Assembly: GCA_964425225.1 (NCBI GenBank)
Contig: CAYRMD010000015.1
Coordinates: 1 to 64,000, forward strand
Reading direction: 5' to 3'
DNA from: BPJU01 sp964425225
Lineage (GTDB): Bacteria; Planctomycetota; Planctomycetia; Pirellulales; Pirellulaceae
DNA: 64,000 nucleotides
A program made the position numbers and the translations under genes. The notes beneath the pieces were generated by a model. That model had not been told where the DNA came from. It searched no databases and was given only the letters and a program-made list of their open reading frames with translations. Shown here piece by piece: positions 17,273 through 26,759 of the stretch. Position 1 is the stretch's first letter. Each line of letters starts with the position of its first letter.

Positions 17273-18328
17273 TTAGGGAAACAACGTGCCAGCTTGCCCG
17301 TCCGCGGCAGGAAGAGGCACGGCACGTGTGCGCCAAAGCGCTTCGACTACCCACGCTGTGGTGGCAATTTTCAGTGGATAACTTTCCAGACCTGCCGGGC
17401 GTGTTGTCGCTGGCCATGCACCCGTGGACTCCTGCCGGGCAAGCAAAAACGCATGAGCCTGACGCACGCGCGTGTCGATGGAAACTCGAATATCCGGAAT
17501 TGTTTGATCAATGTAATTCGTCGTGCCACTGAATGCGATCAACACTAACGCTGTGTCGAACGGTTCTGAAGGCCGGTTAGGAAACGGTCCCCAGCCACCA
17601 TCCGAGTTCTGGGAGCGGCGAAGGAAATCCCAACTTGTCATCAGGGCAGCTTCTTCCCGTCGCCGAACTGCCACCACCCACCGTGCCGCCGCATCAGGAA
17701 CATTTTGCGGATTGAGCGTCAGTATCGAGCGATGGCTCGACTTAATCTGCTCACTCCACCGTTCGGCGTCCACTGCTTCCAGAACCGAACACGCTAAAAG
17801 CGTTCCCCATGCCGGACCAAGGCTCAAAGGTGAAGCTAAGGACGAGGTTCGGTCGGCTGGCCACCGGTGATCTTTCAGATGAGCGGCAACTCGACGTGCG
17901 ATTTGCTCTTGAATGTGCGGCTCCAGGGCGAGCAACTTTCGCTCATGTCCCAGTAAAGCCACCCGCCCAAAATGCAAATCCGCTAAACGCTCGTCGCCCC
18001 CGCCCGGGTCCTGTACGGTCCGCCAACGGTTCGGTTGCCCAAGCCATTGGATGAGCGATTCAGGAACGTCGAATTTTGGTCGCTCGACTGCCGCACCGCT
18101 CAGCCAGAGTGCCCAGAGGCCAATTCCTTGGTTATGGCATGAAAAACATTGATTGTTTTCCCGCCAAAACGCCTCCTCGCTGGCCAAGTAAGAGTAGGCA
18201 CGTTCCATCGCGCGAATCACATCTTCCTGGACCCTCGACGCAGGCGGCAACTGCCCACGGGCCGTCCATGTGAGGCCCACGGTCAGCGAAAACCAAAATG
18301 TCCAGGCAACATTGCTGCGCATGAGCAA
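17273..18328 (-). CDS. Secreted prenyltransferase/squalene-oxidase-repeat protein with CxxCH motif
   Basis: A 351-residue protein with a signal peptide (NVAWTFWFSLTVGLTWTARG). A single haem-c motif, CFSCH, occurs in ENNQCFSCHNQGIGLWAL near residue 60. The rest follows the alpha/alpha-barrel pattern of squalene-cyclase/prenyltransferase repeats (RVALLGHERKLL, WDFLRRSQNSDGGWGPFPN with a QW-type motif, FLLARQESTGAWPATT, ATTAWVVEALWR). The repeats give a fold, not an activity: the cyclase DxDD motif is not evident. It is convergent with the CxxxxCH protein (stops 76 bp apart). Confidence 0.82.
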   Translation of the reverse strand: MLMRSNVAWTFWFSLTVGLTWTARGQLPPASRVQEDVIRAMERAYSYLASEEAFWRENNQCFSCHNQGIGLWALWLSGAAVERPKFDVPESLIQWLGQPNRWRTVQDPGGGDERLADLHFGRVALLGHERKLLALEPHIQEQIARRVAAHLKDHRWPADRTSSLASPLSLGPAWGTLLACSVLEAVDAERWSEQIKSSHRSILTLNPQNVPDAAARWVVAVRRREEAALMTSWDFLRRSQNSDGGWGPFPNRPSEPFDTALVLIAFSGTTNYIDQTIPDIRVSIDTRVRQAHAFLLARQESTGAWPATTRPAGLESYPLKIATTAWVVEALWRTRAVPLPAADGQAGTLFP

Positions 18329-18567
18329 TCGCTAAACTACCGTCAATTTCGTTTCTTATTTGTTTTTTACATGAGGTCAACAACACGATGATACTCGCTG
18401 GGAGCCTAAAATTTCAGTCGAGAAGCGATTTTTGGCCTTGGGAGTTGGCTTACCAGTGCCTATGATAAAAAATAATTATCGCGGTGTAGATCACTCGCTG
18501 GCTGGTCACGCCGCGGTCGCGTTCGACCGTGCCGAATCGGTGCATTTAGCGTGGAGAGAAACCAAAG

Positions 18568-18927
18568 GTGGTACTTAAATGGTTTTCCAAAGTCTATCAT
18601 CCGGGTGACTGGGTGGTGTACCGAAAGACGAAACGTAGTATTCGGCCGGGTCCTCGGGCTCGACATATTACTCCAGCACGCTGTGGCGAGGAATACGTGT
18701 ATGAGGTGAAGAAGTTTTACGTTGTCGAACGCGTCGAGCCTGGACATGTCATCGTACGCACACGGAAGGGTCGACGTCACCGCATTGCCATCAGGGACCC
18801 GGGACTACGGCGCGCTCACTGGTGGGAACGTTTTTGGTTTCGCCACCGGTTTCCCATCGGTACACCCGAGCCACGTATGGAATCCCCTCAAGAATCGTCA
18901 CCAGAAAACACTCGAGCGGCTAGTTAA
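18568..18927 (+). CDS. Small conserved planctomycete hypothetical protein
   Basis: A 119-residue basic protein starting at GTG 18568, with GGAGAG nine bases upstream. It has an SH3-like beta pattern: KVYHPGDWVVYRKTKRS, then EEYVYEVKKFYVVERVEPGH, VIVRTRKGRRHRI, and WWERFWFRHRFP. I recognise this layout (GDWVVYRKTK...WWER) as a small family found mainly in planctomycetes, with no known function. The charge and size would suit nucleic-acid binding, but this is speculation. No obvious operon partner. Confidence 0.72.
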   Translation: MVLKWFSKVYHPGDWVVYRKTKRSIRPGPRARHITPARCGEEYVYEVKKFYVVERVEPGHVIVRTRKGRRHRIAIRDPGLRRAHWWERFWFRHRFPIGTPEPRMESPQESSPENTRAAS

Positions 18928-19526
18928 GGTGGGCTCCCTTGGTAACCCTCTGTGCACACAACCACGATTCATATGGCCCCGATCAACTAGCTCACCCAGT
19001 CCCCGCTCCACCCACGTCTCCGTTGCCTACCACCCATTCATCGGTGCGTTTGTAAGTCGATTTCTCATTGGGCGATCATAAGGCTTTTCCTGCAAGCCCT
19101 GGTGATTTTGATGAAACTAGCTAACCCGAGCCGTGGCATTAGCACCACTGGGGGCCCATGTAGAGGCCTTGGGCAAAAATGGTTCTTTCCCAACCGGCCG
19201 CGCGTGTTACCAGCTTGATTGTTCCTTTTCTTGCGCCTCTACGTCTCTGCGTTAAGAAATCTTTCACCTACAAACGTGACGCACACACCAGACCATTCCG
19301 GGGGCTGCAAATCAGAAAAGCTGACGCGCACCCGTATTAGGGCAGGCTTAATGGCACGACGAGAGATCCTCTAGAGCGACTCCCACCTATTGGCGAACAC
19401 GGCAGGTGCGACATAATGAACCGTTGAGGAGCTGAGAATCTGTCGTTACGCGGTTCATACTTCGTGAAAGGTAGAGTTAGTTACCGGTGAGGAAGTTGCG
19501 AGGTCGTCCATCCGATGGAGGAGACG
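18928..19526. other. Gene-free stretch with repeat fragment
   Basis: About 600 bp without a supported gene. It holds TTGCGCCTCTACGTCTCTGC at 19231-19250 and CACCTACAAACGTGACGCAC from 19265, the latter matching the right end of the MITE-like elements at 15.6 and 31.2 kb. It is probably a truncated copy. Confidence 0.55.
19231..19289. repeat. MITE-like repeat, right-end fragment
   Basis: An internal-arm-like sequence (TTGCGCCTCTACGTCTCTGC) is followed by the right-terminal motif CCTACAAACGTGACGCACAC. The central part of the element is missing, so this is a remnant or a short derivative. Confidence 0.55.
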
Positions 19527-19982
19527 ATGTCCAACGATAGCGGCGAACCGAAAATCATTGTCGATGAAGATTGGAAGGCGCGGGTAGAACGTGAGCGGGA
19601 ACAGTTGCGGCAGCAGGAAACGCAACAGCGTTCGGCCCAAAGAGAAGATGTCTTGGAGCAGGGCGAACCGTTTATCCCGCCGCCGCCAGCATCGTTTGCC
19701 GTACTCGTGGAATGGCTTGCCGCGCAGGCCTTGACACAACTGGCATTGAGTGTACCTCAGAAAGACACTTCAGGTTCCGCAGACCAGCGCGGTCACAAGC
19801 AACGTCTGGAGCAGGCTCGACAACTGGCCAGCCATTTCATTGATCTTTTAGGGGTACTGGAAGAAAAAACTCAGGGTAACCGCTCTCCCGAAGAGTCTCG
19901 CTTACTTGCACAGCGACTTCACGAATTGCGGCTGGCATACGTAGAAGTACTTCATACGCGCTCGGCGGAGGGTACGCTCTAA
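19527..19982 (+). CDS. DUF1844 domain protein
   Basis: A 151-residue soluble protein. The N-terminal half is charged and helical (IIVDEDWKARVEREREQLR), followed by PFIPPPPASFAVLVEWLAAQ and ALTQLALSVPQK, then an amphipathic helix bundle (ASHFIDLLGVLEEKTQGN, ESRLLAQRLHELRLAYVE). The ASF...L...A..AL pattern and the KT.GN segment are typical of DUF1844, a widespread small family of unknown function. ATG 19527 is preferred over 19515 because GGAGGAG falls just upstream of it. No operon partners. Confidence 0.85.
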   Translation: MSNDSGEPKIIVDEDWKARVEREREQLRQQETQQRSAQREDVLEQGEPFIPPPPASFAVLVEWLAAQALTQLALSVPQKDTSGSADQRGHKQRLEQARQLASHFIDLLGVLEEKTQGNRSPEESRLLAQRLHELRLAYVEVLHTRSAEGTL

Positions 19983-20908
19983 GCGCTCCCCTAGCGCCGT
20001 CGCTACAAGACACAGATCCCCGGGGGCAAGCGGAAGCCAATTGTACCGAGGGTGCGATGGGGAGTTCCGCGCACTGTCTTGTTGTCAAAGTTTGGAATGT
20101 GAATGCGTCACATGTTATGAAAATAATGATATAACGCAATGGTGCAGAGGTGCAACGAAGGAAATATATAGGCTGGTGAAAACCGCTTTCTGTTTTAGGG
20201 ACGAAACTTTTTGTATACCACGGCGCGGCCTAAAGTACGGACAAGCTCAGCAAGAGAACGGGTTCGTATCTAATCTACCGGCTCGCCAAGCGCATTGCAG
20301 GGCGGTAATGGCAATAGGTCGAGGATGGGCGAACGTTTGCCACACTCGTTCTGCCAACAAGTCGCATGATCTTACGAAGGGACCGCGTGGTGCCCTGGCA
20401 CTATCGTTCGAAAAACACCTCGCGGTGCGAAAATCCACGGCCGTTTACACAAACCCGAACAATGAGCACCGTTCCTGACTGGCGAAAGAGTTAAACTGCC
20501 GGCGGAGTGCCCGTGTTGGGACATGGCTGCTAAGCATACTCGACGCGGACTAGATGTGCGCGACCGAACTTTACGGTCACAGCTTACGTGCGGTGCCAGC
20601 GACAGACGCACCATGTATCCGCTCGCACTTGAAACACAAACGGTTAATGAGCAGCCAGGCAAACACGTTAGTAGCGCCCTTTCGCAATTCTCTTGGAAGA
20701 TTGATCCACGCAAAATGGGAAGACGCGAGCAAACGGGAAGTTTGAGGCAACCTGTCAGCGCAAGGTCGAGTCGCACACGCAGAACGAAGTTCGTATATCG
20801 CTCTAGACTCTGTGTCGCTTGGCGCGGTAATGGATAGCCCAAACGCGTAGATGATTTCTTGAATGCGAGCTCGACACTCGGCGACAACCGATCGCGGAGC
20901 TTTTTCCA
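19983..20908. other. Gene-free stretch with a repeat left end
   Basis: About 925 bp without a supported gene; long frames on the minus strand here are shadows that run into the ketoacyl synthase region. At 20098-20160 there is GTGAATGCGTCACATG, followed by ATAACGCAATGGTGCAGAGG, matching the first 60 bp of the MITE-like elements. The remainder of the element is not recognisable. Confidence 0.5.
20098..20160. repeat. MITE-like repeat, left-end fragment
   Basis: GTGAATGCGTCACATG aligns with the left terminus GTGCGTGCGTCACAT of the copies at 15595 and 31153; the following ATAACGCAATGGTGCAGAGG aligns with their TTTTAACGCAGAGGCGCAA arm. Similarity fades after 20160. Confidence 0.5.
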
Positions 20909-22165
20909 ATGGAAGAACCGGTGGTGATAACTGGTATCGGGATGGTGACGGCCGTTGGGTGGAATTGCGAAACGGCGTGGCGAGCCATTTGCCGAGGGCG
21001 AACGCGGGTGCGCCCCGTACGAGGGTTGCCACCACTGCCGGACGGAGTGATTTGGGGGGCTACGGTGGATTTTCCCGGTCGACTTCGTGGCGTGGACAAA
21101 ATCCTGGCGATGGCGCGGCAGGCAACTCGGGAAGCACTGCGCGATGCGGGATTGACAATTCCGGGCACGGGCAAGCCGCACCGGTGTGGATGTGCGTTTA
21201 ACGCCCATATGGGCTATCTCGACTGGTATTACCGCAATCAAGAAAGAGATTCTCCAAGCAGCGTTGCCGAGCCGGTTCCCTGGTTTCGCAAATGGCTGCC
21301 TCAATCGACGTGTGTAGAGATTGCCCGACTTTTTCATCTGCACGGGCCACGGCTAGCCTATTCCACGGCTTGTGCCAGCAGTTTAATCGGATTAATAGCG
21401 GCCGTCCGGTATATCCAAAGTGGCCAGGCAGATGTCATGGTCGCCGGCGGCAGCGACGTGATTGACCCATTATTTGCCGCCAGTTTTTATCGGATGGGAG
21501 TGCTGGCCAGAATCGATCCCAATTTGCAGTACCCGGTGTGCCGGCCCTTCGACGAAGAACGCAATGGCTTTGTGCTTGGTGAAGGAGCCGCGACATTGGT
21601 GCTGGAACGGCTGGATCATGCCCTGCGCCGCAAGGCACCCATTTATGCCGTTTGGCTTGGATCAGCTGTGGTCAACGACGCACACCACGTTACTGACCTG
21701 GATCAAGACAGCCACGTACTATTACGGTTGATCGAACAACTTCTCACTTCCACCGGTGTTGCTGCGACGGATATCGATTACGTCAACGCTCACGGCACCG
21801 GTACATGGCAGAACGATCGATTGGAGATGTCGGTTTATGGAAAAGTATTGACGCCTCAGAATCCGCAACTGGTTGTAAGTTCGACGAAATCAGTTTTAGG
21901 ACATCTGGTCAATGCATCAGGAGCTGTGGAAACTGCCGTCACAGTCTTGGCGTTACGCGATGGGTTTTTACCACCCACGATGCACGTACGACGTGTAGAT
22001 CCTTCCTGCCCGTTTGATTGCTTGCCGAGACGCGGTATTCATCGTAATGCCGAAATTGCGCTTAAAGTTTCGCTCGCTTTCGGTGGGCATCTGGCTGCCG
22101 TTCTATTACGCCGCTGGAATGGATCGGCTAACCCCTTGGCTGTGGGATCAGCTCGAGCGGCCTAG
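20909..22165 (+). CDS. Beta-ketoacyl-[acyl-carrier-protein] synthase (FabF-like)
   Basis: A 418-residue condensing enzyme of the KAS I/II type, which extends acyl-ACP with malonyl-ACP. The N-terminal VVITGIGMVTAVGWNCETAW is typical. The catalytic triad is visible: Cys155 in YSTACASSLIG, His295 in NAHGTGTWQND and His332 in KSVLGHLVNASGAVE, with the same spacing as in FabF (140 and 37 residues). FVLGEGAATLVLERL is also present. The segment after the first 80 residues (KPHRCGCAFNAHMGYLDWYY) is divergent. No acyl-carrier protein, ketoreductase or chain-length factor is adjacent, so this is an orphan; it may serve a specialised lipid or secondary pathway rather than housekeeping synthesis. Confidence 0.9.
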   Translation: MEEPVVITGIGMVTAVGWNCETAWRAICRGRTRVRPVRGLPPLPDGVIWGATVDFPGRLRGVDKILAMARQATREALRDAGLTIPGTGKPHRCGCAFNAHMGYLDWYYRNQERDSPSSVAEPVPWFRKWLPQSTCVEIARLFHLHGPRLAYSTACASSLIGLIAAVRYIQSGQADVMVAGGSDVIDPLFAASFYRMGVLARIDPNLQYPVCRPFDEERNGFVLGEGAATLVLERLDHALRRKAPIYAVWLGSAVVNDAHHVTDLDQDSHVLLRLIEQLLTSTGVAATDIDYVNAHGTGTWQNDRLEMSVYGKVLTPQNPQLVVSSTKSVLGHLVNASGAVETAVTVLALRDGFLPPTMHVRRVDPSCPFDCLPRRGIHRNAEIALKVSLAFGGHLAAVLLRRWNGSANPLAVGSARAA

Positions 22166-22609
22166 TGAATTGAAGCAAATCGAACCTTTCTGTGGCAAAC
22201 GGATGGTAGCACACCGGCTCCAGCGTAGAGATGCGACTTCGGCACCCGACAAATTCTGCCGTAATCCCCATAGTCACGAGCGCCCCGTGCTGTCTTCTGC
22301 AAACTCGTTGCTGCGTCCACTAGCCGCACTTTAGATACAGCTGTTGGCTTCAAAGGAGAAAAGAGACGCCATCCGGACAGGGCGGTAGTATTTTTCCCGC
22401 GTGCACGACATCCAAATAGGTAATACGACGTGCGGCTGGGACGATCGCGCTTTTCGCTCCCCCCGAATCGCAGCGCAAACCAAGGGCGTTCGGTTTCATG
22501 ACGAGCCATCAACGCTTTCCAGCCTGAGCTTTGGCAAGTACAAGCGGCATACTGCCCAGGAAAGCTCCAGCTTGTACGAAGTAATTTCCATGCGACAAAG
22601 CACCAAGCA
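22166..22609. other. Gene-free stretch between convergent genes
   Basis: About 440 bp between the ketoacyl synthase and the DUF983 gene. No domain-bearing frame, repeat or clear terminator was seen. Confidence 0.45.
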
Positions 22610-23014
22610 CTAATTCGCTGAAATATCGTCTGAAGTTCTTGTCTTGGGATCAAGCCAATCGTCGAAGGCTAACCACAAGCTCCGCGCATATCGATGGAAC
22701 CACAAGGGAAACAGTAAGCAAAATAGTAAAGCCCCGACGAGTAACTGCTGATTGCTTGCCCACGCGCCGAAAAGTAGCAGCGGGTAAAAAATTGCAAGCA
22801 ATAGCGCGGTTAGGCCGTAATTGATATAGATCGACCCTAAATAAAACCCGGGCTCACGCTGCCAGGAACTACCACATATAGGACACTGCGGTTGCATCGT
22901 CCAACCGCGATAGATCCTCGCTTTCCCACAACCCGGACAGCGCAACCGCAGGGCGCGTCCCAGCAATCGCATGAGGCTCGGTCGCCGCCTTTGGTGGTCT
23001 GGTGAGACGGGCAT
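22610..23014 (-). CDS. DUF983 membrane protein
   Basis: A 134-residue protein. It contains the DUF983 zinc-ribbon-like pair CPGCG and CPICG around LRLRCPGCGKARIYRGWTM and QCPICGSSWQREPGFYLGS, then YINYGLTALLLAIFYPLLLF and LLVGALLFCLLFPLWFH as two membrane helices, ending in a cytosolic WLAFDDWLDP tail. Function is unknown; the family is often called a putative integral membrane zinc-ribbon. The start at 23014 gives MPVSPDHQRRR and leaves room for the upstream gene; an in-frame ATG at 23080 would overlap it and has no ribosome-binding site. Confidence 0.88.
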   Translation of the reverse strand: MPVSPDHQRRRPSLMRLLGRALRLRCPGCGKARIYRGWTMQPQCPICGSSWQREPGFYLGSIYINYGLTALLLAIFYPLLLFGAWASNQQLLVGALLFCLLFPLWFHRYARSLWLAFDDWLDPKTRTSDDISAN

Positions 23015-23046
23015 TCCTGCCGTTGCCTCTCGGTAACCCTGGGCCA

Positions 23047-23427
23047 CTATCGGTGTGGTTCGAGGAACCGTTGCCAACACATGTGGATCGTATCACATGG
23101 TCCATTCGGGAAGAACCACGGAGTGGGGGGTGCCAAAATCACCTGTGGCTTTCGTAGAGGCGCCGGCCGCAACATGCCCGGTGGAAGTACATTCGGATGC
23201 ATTACACTGCGAACCGGCTGCCACGGTTGAGCACACGGCAGGCAGCCGGGTTCACCTGTCGAACCATACGGGTTAACAGGATGCCAATAGCGCAATAGAA
23301 CCGACCAATTGCCGGCTTGAGCCAATGATGGTTGTATAACGAAAACGAGTATTGCCACCCAAGCCGCTTTGCTCCACCGAGTGGACGGTACAATTAAGGA
23401 GTACTTTCCAGAGAGTGCTGTGTTCAT
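23047..23427 (-). CDS. Probable small secreted proline-rich protein
   Basis: A 126-residue frame upstream of DUF983 on the same strand. It has a plausible signal peptide (WSKAAWVAILVFVIQPSLAQ) and then GNWSVLLRYWHPVNPYGST, followed by a Pro-rich region (PPGMLRPAPLRKPQVILAPP). I do not recognise a family. The signal-like N terminus and operon-like spacing to DUF983 (32 bp with the start chosen there) support it; the weak ribosome-binding site argues against. Confidence 0.5.
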   Translation of the reverse strand: MNTALSGKYSLIVPSTRWSKAAWVAILVFVIQPSLAQAGNWSVLLRYWHPVNPYGSTGEPGCLPCAQPWQPVRSVMHPNVLPPGMLRPAPLRKPQVILAPPTPWFFPNGPCDTIHMCWQRFLEPHR

Positions 23428-23700
23428 CGTTTACGCTTCCGCCCGAATCTGGCCAAATTGCAAGAACACCATGACTATCCATCAAATCGTACCGGCACGG
23501 GGCCCATGCCGTATTTACTCGTAACCTGTGGAAGACATTACCCAATTTCTCCAGCCGGAAAGGCATGACCGGCTGTACATGGGATTGCGAAGGATACGGG
23601 TCGAACGCGTTTCGCGACGGGTGTTAACGTGGGTGCGGTTTCGCAATGTGGTGGTTTGGCGAGGCTCTGTAGCGCTCCGGCATGCTACTAGCAACTGAAG

Positions 23701-25002
23701 CTACAGTTTCCCGGAAGGCGGGGGCGGGGCGATGCGCGTTTCGGCATCCAGAATTTCCGGTGGCACGCCGAGCGAGGATCCCTCGGCCATACCGAAGGGC
23801 GCAGCCGCTGGTGGCTCTTGCCTCTTTTCGTCGGTCGTTTCAGCCCGAGCCTTCGTGGTCGCCTCCGAGCGGCGTGCCTGCTGCTGGCGGCGCAGCTCTT
23901 CCCGTCGCTTCGCCCACTTGGCGCGTGCCCGGACGATACGCGGGAAGTCGAATTCTACCGGTTCACGACGAGAAAACGGAGTGAGCTTTTCGGCGACCTC
24001 TAGAGCAGAAGCGAAACGCTTTTCGGGCCGCTTCGCCATCATTTTCACGACGAGCTGGGATACCTCTTCCGGTACATCGCGCCTTAACAGATGGGGAGGA
24101 TCGACTGGTTTTTCACGATGCGCTCGAATCTTTTCCACATTGTTGTCACCGGGGAACGGAGGGCGCCCAACCAAAGCGAAAAACAACGTCCCACCCAACC
24201 CATAAATGTCCGCGCGGCGGTCCACCCGATAGCTGTTGATTGCCTGTTCCGGGGCCACATAGTCCGCGGTACCTAGTCGGTCCTGACCCATGATCATCGC
24301 CAGCGCAAATTCTTCATCATGTTCGTCGATCATGGCCAGACCAAAGTCCAACAACTTGACGCTCCCGTCGCTGCGAATCAAAAGGTTATCCGGTTTGACA
24401 TCCCGGTGAATCAACCCTGCCTCGTGCGCATGGTGTAGGCCAATAGCCGCTTGACGGACAATGTCACAAGCCCGCCAGACGGGAAGTTGTTTGTGCAAGG
24501 CGACAAGCTCGTTAAGACTAACTCCTTTGACTAGCTCCATTACGACGTAGTACATTTCGCCATGGCTGTCTTCGTAGCGATTAATGGACCACGTCCGCAA
24601 GATATTGGGATGTTTCAAGCGCATGCCGGCCTGAGCTTCCAGTTGGATGCGCGTCAACATAGCGATGTCGCGCCGATAGCGATCCGACAAGACTTTGATG
24701 GCCACCTGCCAACCGGTCTTCACTTCTTCGGCTGCATACACATAGCCCATGCCGCCCGAACCCAGCGGGTATAGCAGGCAAAAGCCGTCGAAAGCCAAAC
24801 CGCGCCACCGGCCCTTAAGAAGTTGCTTGGCCTGGAAGATAGTAAGCTTCCGCGCCGCAATTAAACCGCGTGCTGCCTCTATCGCCGACGTTTCGCGCGT
24901 CCATCCCCGTTGGGTTGCTAGCGCACCGCATGATGCCTCGTCCAGAAGCCCGCTGCGGACGACAAGTTCCAAGAATTCCCGTGCCGAACTGGGTTGGGTC
25001 AT
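23701..25002 (-). CDS. Soluble Hanks-type serine/threonine protein kinase
   Basis: A 433-residue kinase with complete catalytic elements: Gly loop LGSGGMGYVYAAE, Lys in VAIKVLSD, HRD loop LIHRDVKPDNLL, DFG in KLLDFGLAM and GTADYVAPEQ in the activation segment. An N-terminal domain of about 80 residues (SAREFLELVVRSGLLDEASC, TIFQAKQLLKGRWRGL) precedes it, as in many planctomycete kinases. The C terminus is a basic, Ala/Arg-rich disordered tail with no membrane segment, so it is cytosolic. ATG 25002 begins at the conserved MTQPSSAREF; 25020 is an in-frame alternative. It is monocistronic, and targets cannot be inferred. Confidence 0.92.
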   Translation of the reverse strand: MTQPSSAREFLELVVRSGLLDEASCGALATQRGWTRETSAIEAARGLIAARKLTIFQAKQLLKGRWRGLAFDGFCLLYPLGSGGMGYVYAAEEVKTGWQVAIKVLSDRYRRDIAMLTRIQLEAQAGMRLKHPNILRTWSINRYEDSHGEMYYVVMELVKGVSLNELVALHKQLPVWRACDIVRQAAIGLHHAHEAGLIHRDVKPDNLLIRSDGSVKLLDFGLAMIDEHDEEFALAMIMGQDRLGTADYVAPEQAINSYRVDRRADIYGLGGTLFFALVGRPPFPGDNNVEKIRAHREKPVDPPHLLRRDVPEEVSQLVVKMMAKRPEKRFASALEVAEKLTPFSRREPVEFDFPRIVRARAKWAKRREELRRQQQARRSEATTKARAETTDEKRQEPPAAAPFGMAEGSSLGVPPEILDAETRIAPPPPSGKL

Positions 25003-25868
25003 TGCCGTCGGTCCATCCACCTATGGTGTGCTACTTTCCCGATGGGACCACCCTGTGCAATTGACATTCGCACAGAACCTGCGCGGCACCTGGTTGAACA
25101 GCCCTGCGAACAACCTCTCCAGGCCACGTCACTTCCAACGTCCACCGGCCAAGAGCCCCACCAACCTGACAACAAATTCTACCACAGAGTCACTCAAAAA
25201 GTAGAACCAGGGCACCTTCTTCTGGCCGCGGATATGCCTGGCGACACACGCGGCCAGCAGTCGTACACTTCCTCAGCCTTACAACGTAACAATACCTTTC
25301 CAACGTCGTGCGACCACGCGCTAGTCAATGGATGTCGCGAACGATGCTTAGACAGAACACCGTTCAAAGGTCACGGCGACCGAGCTAACGAACGCACAGA
25401 CGAACGCTATCCCGATCGCCGTCGGTGGGTCAGCGATGAAGGAACCAACTCTTTATCCAAACTAAGAAACGACGCTGGGGGTTTCGCTTCTCAAAAGCCG
25501 CGGACGGCTCTAGCCTGCGCGCCCATTCAGAAAGCTACCCCACGGGAAGAATAACACGACAGCCACCACGCCGTAGGTTTACGGTTCCAGGCTATACTAT
25601 CGACGCCGGCTGACCTCAATCGAACGCCGCTTGGCTCGTTTCACAGCGTCCTCGACAACCAGCCATGTGGACGTTACCGGTATCGACGCAACATTAGCCC
25701 GACTTCAACTATCGTCTGCATGGGCGAAGTACATGGTGCTTCGAGCTCTTCGCCCCGCTTGCTCTTCGCTTTAGCGCCTTGGTGCCTCTGCGTTAAAACA
25801 CTTTGGATCTCGGCAACATACCGAACACCAAAAGCTGAGCTAAGCTGGCGACCGACTAAGTTACCGTC
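25003..25868. other. Gene-free stretch upstream of the kinase gene
   Basis: About 870 bp without a supported gene. An arm of the dispersed repeat, TTTAGCGCCTTGGTGCCTCT followed by GCGTTAAAA, lies at 25770-25798. Frames on the plus strand have no recognisable protein features. Confidence 0.5.
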
Positions 25869-26759
25869 TTAGTTTCGGAACCCATATTCAGGATTACTCG
25901 GATCGAAGTCGACATCGGTAAGACCTACGTTGAGTTTGACTTGTCGGTACGTGTACTGTTCAAGCAACCGTGGTTCGGTCTGTCCAGCGGCTGGCCAATC
26001 ATACGCTTCATAGTGAATTGGGATTTGTAAGAGCGTATCGATGTACACGCGAGCTGAGTGGAAGCGAATGGCGCTATCCGGCCGCCGGTTGAGAACTTCG
26101 ATCCCAACACATGGCCGCTGGTCAATGCGGGCTCCCGTACGGATAGTCAGTGTGCAATCCTCCAATTCTGGGTTTTCCAAATGTTCGATAAATCTCCGTA
26201 CCAGGTTTTTAAAACCGAATTCGGTGATCGGATAGCGATTGTCCTCTAGAGCAAGTTCGCTCATGGGGTCCAAGCGTGTGGTAATATAGGCGAATCGCAA
26301 GCCGCCCTTTTTGGCAATAAGTTTTCCGTCGTTTTGGCCTTCGACGTACAGCACTTCACGGCCTTGGAGATCACCCGGAGCAAGGAATTTGAGGTAGACG
26401 CTAAACGGCATCTCCCGACCGCTCGACTTCTGTGCATGGCGCACCTTCGCCAACATGTACTGATAGGGAAGTAGCTTTCCGCGCACCCGCTCGCGCTTGA
26501 CCAAAAGGCAGGTGTAATCGGCGATCTGTTGTTCGATGCGGTCGTAACCGCTCCGTGCCCAGGCAAGAATTGCCTGCCGAAGCGACGCCGAATCGGACAA
26601 ATCACTACCGCGAGTCAACAGGGCCACTAAGTCAGCAGGTAACCCATCCAAGGAATGTGCATGGTCCAACAACGGATCGGCCAGAGGAGCCTGAGCAGGT
26701 AGACTCGATCCGACAACTGCGATCCAACCAGCAACTGCTACGTGTACGAGCCTGCACAT
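25869..26759 (-). CDS. Secreted DUF1571 protein
   Basis: A 296-residue protein with a signal peptide (LVHVAVAGWIAVVGSSLPAQ). The body matches DUF1571: YTCLLVKRERVRGKLLPYQY, PFSVYLKFLAPGDLQGREVL, YVEGQNDGKLIAKKGG and the C-terminal YEAYDWPAAGQTEPRLLEQY plus VDFDPSNPEYGF. The fold is like a LolA/outer-membrane lipoprotein-sorting-type domain and is almost confined to planctomycetes; its role is unknown but likely periplasmic. It appears monocistronic. Confidence 0.9.
   Translation of the reverse strand: MCRLVHVAVAGWIAVVGSSLPAQAPLADPLLDHAHSLDGLPADLVALLTRGSDLSDSASLRQAILAWARSGYDRIEQQIADYTCLLVKRERVRGKLLPYQYMLAKVRHAQKSSGREMPFSVYLKFLAPGDLQGREVLYVEGQNDGKLIAKKGGLRFAYITTRLDPMSELALEDNRYPITEFGFKNLVRRFIEHLENPELEDCTLTIRTGARIDQRPCVGIEVLNRRPDSAIRFHSARVYIDTLLQIPIHYEAYDWPAAGQTEPRLLEQYTYRQVKLNVGLTDVDFDPSNPEYGFRN

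Noticed and set aside
20372..21343. 323-codon frame on the minus strand
   Set aside because: It is antisense to the start of the well-supported ketoacyl synthase gene and has no domain or exported-protein features; a shadow frame.
22162..22653. 163-codon minus-strand frame between the ketoacyl synthase and DUF983 genes
   Set aside because: No domain, overlaps DUF983 in another frame, low-quality composition.
24994..25554. 186-codon frame on the plus strand upstream of the kinase gene
   Set aside because: Overlaps the kinase start region, composition is unlike a protein, no domain, no ribosome-binding site.
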